Part shown: positions 17,949 to 19,235 of the stretch, in pieces
Layout of the letters: each line of letters opens with the position of its first letter
Position numbering within the stretch: the first letter of the stretch is position 1
Assembly: GCF_004359215.1 (NCBI RefSeq)
Contig: NC_090625.1
Location: forward strand, 651,205 to 670,439
Direction of reading: 5' to 3'
Length of the DNA: 19,235 nucleotides
Source: Bremia lactucae
Taxonomy: Eukaryota > Oomycota > Peronosporomycetes > Peronosporales > Peronosporaceae
The notes under the pieces: model-generated
Told to the model about the DNA's origin: nothing
The model's input: only the letters and a program-made list of their open reading frames with translations
The model's database searches: none
Made by a program: the position numbers and the translations under genes

Positions 17949-18890
17949 GAGACCATTCTCGTCTTCGATGTCGATTTCTTCGACATCGACATCACTCGCG
18001 TCGTTGTTAACTTCGACGCGTGATGAGCATGAGCCAGAAATGGTTTTGCTCCTGCGAGTCCACCCCCCCCCTTAAACTAGAGGATCCCTCTAATTGGGTG
18101 GGTATGCGAGGATGGCGTAAGCCAATCACGAAGAACGGTGTATGCGTTGTAGACGCATGCACCAAATTATTGATGGCGAATTCGACCATCGGTAAAACCT
18201 CGCTCTAATTCGGATACGATGAACGAAACCTCGAAGTATCTCTTCGAGGACGCGATTTACGCGTTCTGTTTGACCATCCGCTTCTGGGTGATCGGATGTT
18301 GACATAGTCAGCCGTGTTCCGAGAAATTAAAACACGGATTGCCAGAACTACGCTGTGAATCTTGGATCTCTATCCAAGCCCAATTCACAGGGTAACCCAT
18401 GGGGTTCGAATACCGTGTCAATAAAGACATGGGCACAACCCGGAGCCGTAATCGACTCTGGTACTGCAGCAAGATATACCATCTTGCTGAATCTGTCTAC
18501 AAAAACAAAGATTCCATTGTTTTTTGTGGTCGTCTTCGGAAATCCGAAGACGAAGTCCATAGATACCGACTTCCAACACTCTGCCGGAAGTGGTAGAGGT
18601 TGGAGAGGTGCACCTTTGAAGGGCTAGGCTTCACCCGTTGACATAACTCGCAAGCACGAATGTACTTGCGCACGAACTGATACTGGCGGGGCCAGTAAAA
18701 GTCGCGACTTACTGCAAGGTAAGTCTTCTCACGTACGCAATGTCCACTTGTTGGAGCATCGTGACACTCATACATGATGCGCAAGCGCGAATCATTGTGA
18801 TTTGGACGACGACACGTGGGGTGTCACCGGTAACGGCTGTGTAATACAATAACCGTTACGGGTTATGTATCGATCGGATGACGATCGATA
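17607..18890. repeat. dense short inverted repeats across the right gypsy element
   Basis: Perfect-arm examples: 17607-17616/17623-17632, 17924-17931/17937-17944, 18229-18236/18242-18249, 18467-18475/18481-18489, 18531-18540/18543-18552 and 18868-18876/18882-18890. At about 18353-18395 an inner pair CTTGGAT/ATCCAAG sits inside an outer pair CTGTGAAT/ATTCACAG. Arms are 7-10 bp with loops of 2-6 nt, and smaller ones lie between. The same density continues to about 17205 and then fades in the FYVE pseudogene. Confidence 0.75.
18007..18784 (-). pseudogene. gypsy integrase zinc-binding and catalytic core, broken
   Basis: The HHCC zinc-binding domain is at 18620-18784: H in YECHDAPTSGH, then CELCQRVKPSPS. 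The core follows in another frame at 18348-18560 with SMDFVFG (first catalytic Asp), FVDRFSKMVYLAAVPESIT and ELGLDRDPRFTA (second Asp region). After a stop, MSTSDHPEADGQTERVNRVL (about 18230-18310) carries the catalytic Glu region. The core ends with EFAINNLVHASTTHTPFF at 18007-18189. At least three frame changes or stops interrupt it. A run of nine C (18063-18071) marks one frame change in the glycine-rich stretch after the core. Confidence 0.8.
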
Positions 18891-18965
18891 TAAAGCCGGT
18901 AAATCTGTAAAATATTTATCGGACGGATTCATTAAATGATCCATCAAACACAGAAGGTCCTTATC

Positions 18966-19235
18966 TTAAGCGTAGGCTTTCTTTATGTCATTAGCTAAGG
19001 TTGATGACGGAACACTCGTAGTAAGTGTTGCAACAGTAAGATTATTTTCCCTGTTGGAGTGCACTGCTGACTCAAAATCGGGTCGGCGTGGTAACGCATC
19101 AGCGACGACATTAAGTCGTACTGGTTTATATTCGACGGAGAAATTATACTCCGCGAAGAAGGATAGCCACCTCGCCATTCTTTGCGAGTCGTGTGGGCTA
19201 TTTACAGCCGTGCGTAATGACGCATGGTCCGTATA
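18966..19235 (-). pseudogene. gypsy RNase H C-terminus and following linker
   Basis: Open from the window edge on the minus strand. It begins YTDHASLRTAVNSPHDSQRM, whose TDHASL is the last acidic motif region of gypsy RNase H. WLSFFAEYNFSVEYKPVRLN and VVADALPRRPDF follow; the usual form has ADALSRRPDF, so the Ser is changed to Pro. A linker leads to the stop at 18966. Decayed linker sequence continues at 18785-18965 (DKYFTDLPALYRSSSDRYIT). Confidence 0.8.

Larger units (their letters stand above)
17205..19235 (-). mobile_element. third gypsy copy, 3' half (RNase H to integrase tail), decayed, cut by window edge
   Basis: On the minus strand, from the right edge leftward, come the end of RNase H, a linker, the integrase zinc-binding and core domains, the integrase C-terminal domain and a short tail. 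Stops and frameshifts separate the open pieces. No 3' LTR follows; the element simply gives way to the FYVE pseudogene near 17205, so the 3' end is truncated. The left limit is inferred from where the dense hairpins stop and is approximate. This is a different insertion from the left gypsy, since both are on minus and this one's 5' half lies beyond 19235. Confidence 0.8.

Noticed and set aside
18061..18071. Nine-C run as a microsatellite or regulatory site.
   Set aside because: It lies in the glycine-codon stretch after the integrase core and is best explained as slippage in decayed coding sequence or a read error.

Overview
The window looks like nuclear DNA of an oomycete (Peronosporales, for example a Phytophthora species or a downy mildew). 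The strongest evidence is a full-length gene for a GP42/M81-type transglutaminase elicitor carrying an exact Pep-13 sequence. The rest is retrotransposons of the kinds that fill oomycete genomes, plus host gene fragments broken in ways typical of repeat-rich, gene-poor regions. No rRNA, tRNA or CRISPR array was seen.

Layout. 1-2808 (minus): the 5' end of a decayed Ty3/gypsy element (LTR, gag, protease, pol linker), running off the left edge. 2965-4572 (minus): the intact transglutaminase elicitor. 4600-6390: no supported gene. 6391-6870 (minus): a GH3 beta-glucosidase pseudogene whose N-terminal part is joined directly to its C-terminal part. 7024-11653 (minus): a complete, young-looking Ty1/copia element with LTRs identical by eye, a 5-bp target duplication and one open 1372-codon gag-pol frame. 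11876-14048: a second decayed gypsy element, read mainly on plus, with two diverged LTRs. 14490-14933: a weak zinc-knuckle fragment. 14937-15184: an inverted-repeat (MITE-like) block made of ~20-bp units. 16031-17214 (plus): a frameshifted FYVE-type zinc-finger gene. About 17205-19235 (minus): the 3' half of a third gypsy copy (RNase H and integrase), running off the right edge.

Only two genes look functional: the elicitor, which is the host gene of interest, and the copia gag-pol, which is selfish. The other reading frames are broken by stops, frameshifts or deletions. The copia insertion is the youngest event, because its LTRs have not diverged while everything around it has decayed.

The most unusual signal is not a gene. 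The gypsy-derived stretches are packed with short perfect or near-perfect inverted repeats (7-10 bp arms, 2-8 nt loops), often one every few dozen bases. They occur in LTR, gag, protease and integrase sequence alike. I did not see this density in the elicitor gene, the GH3 pseudogene or the copia body. Two hairpins at the LTR 3' end are kept in a diverged LTR copy with different bases but conserved pairing. All of this was judged by eye and needs a computed null.
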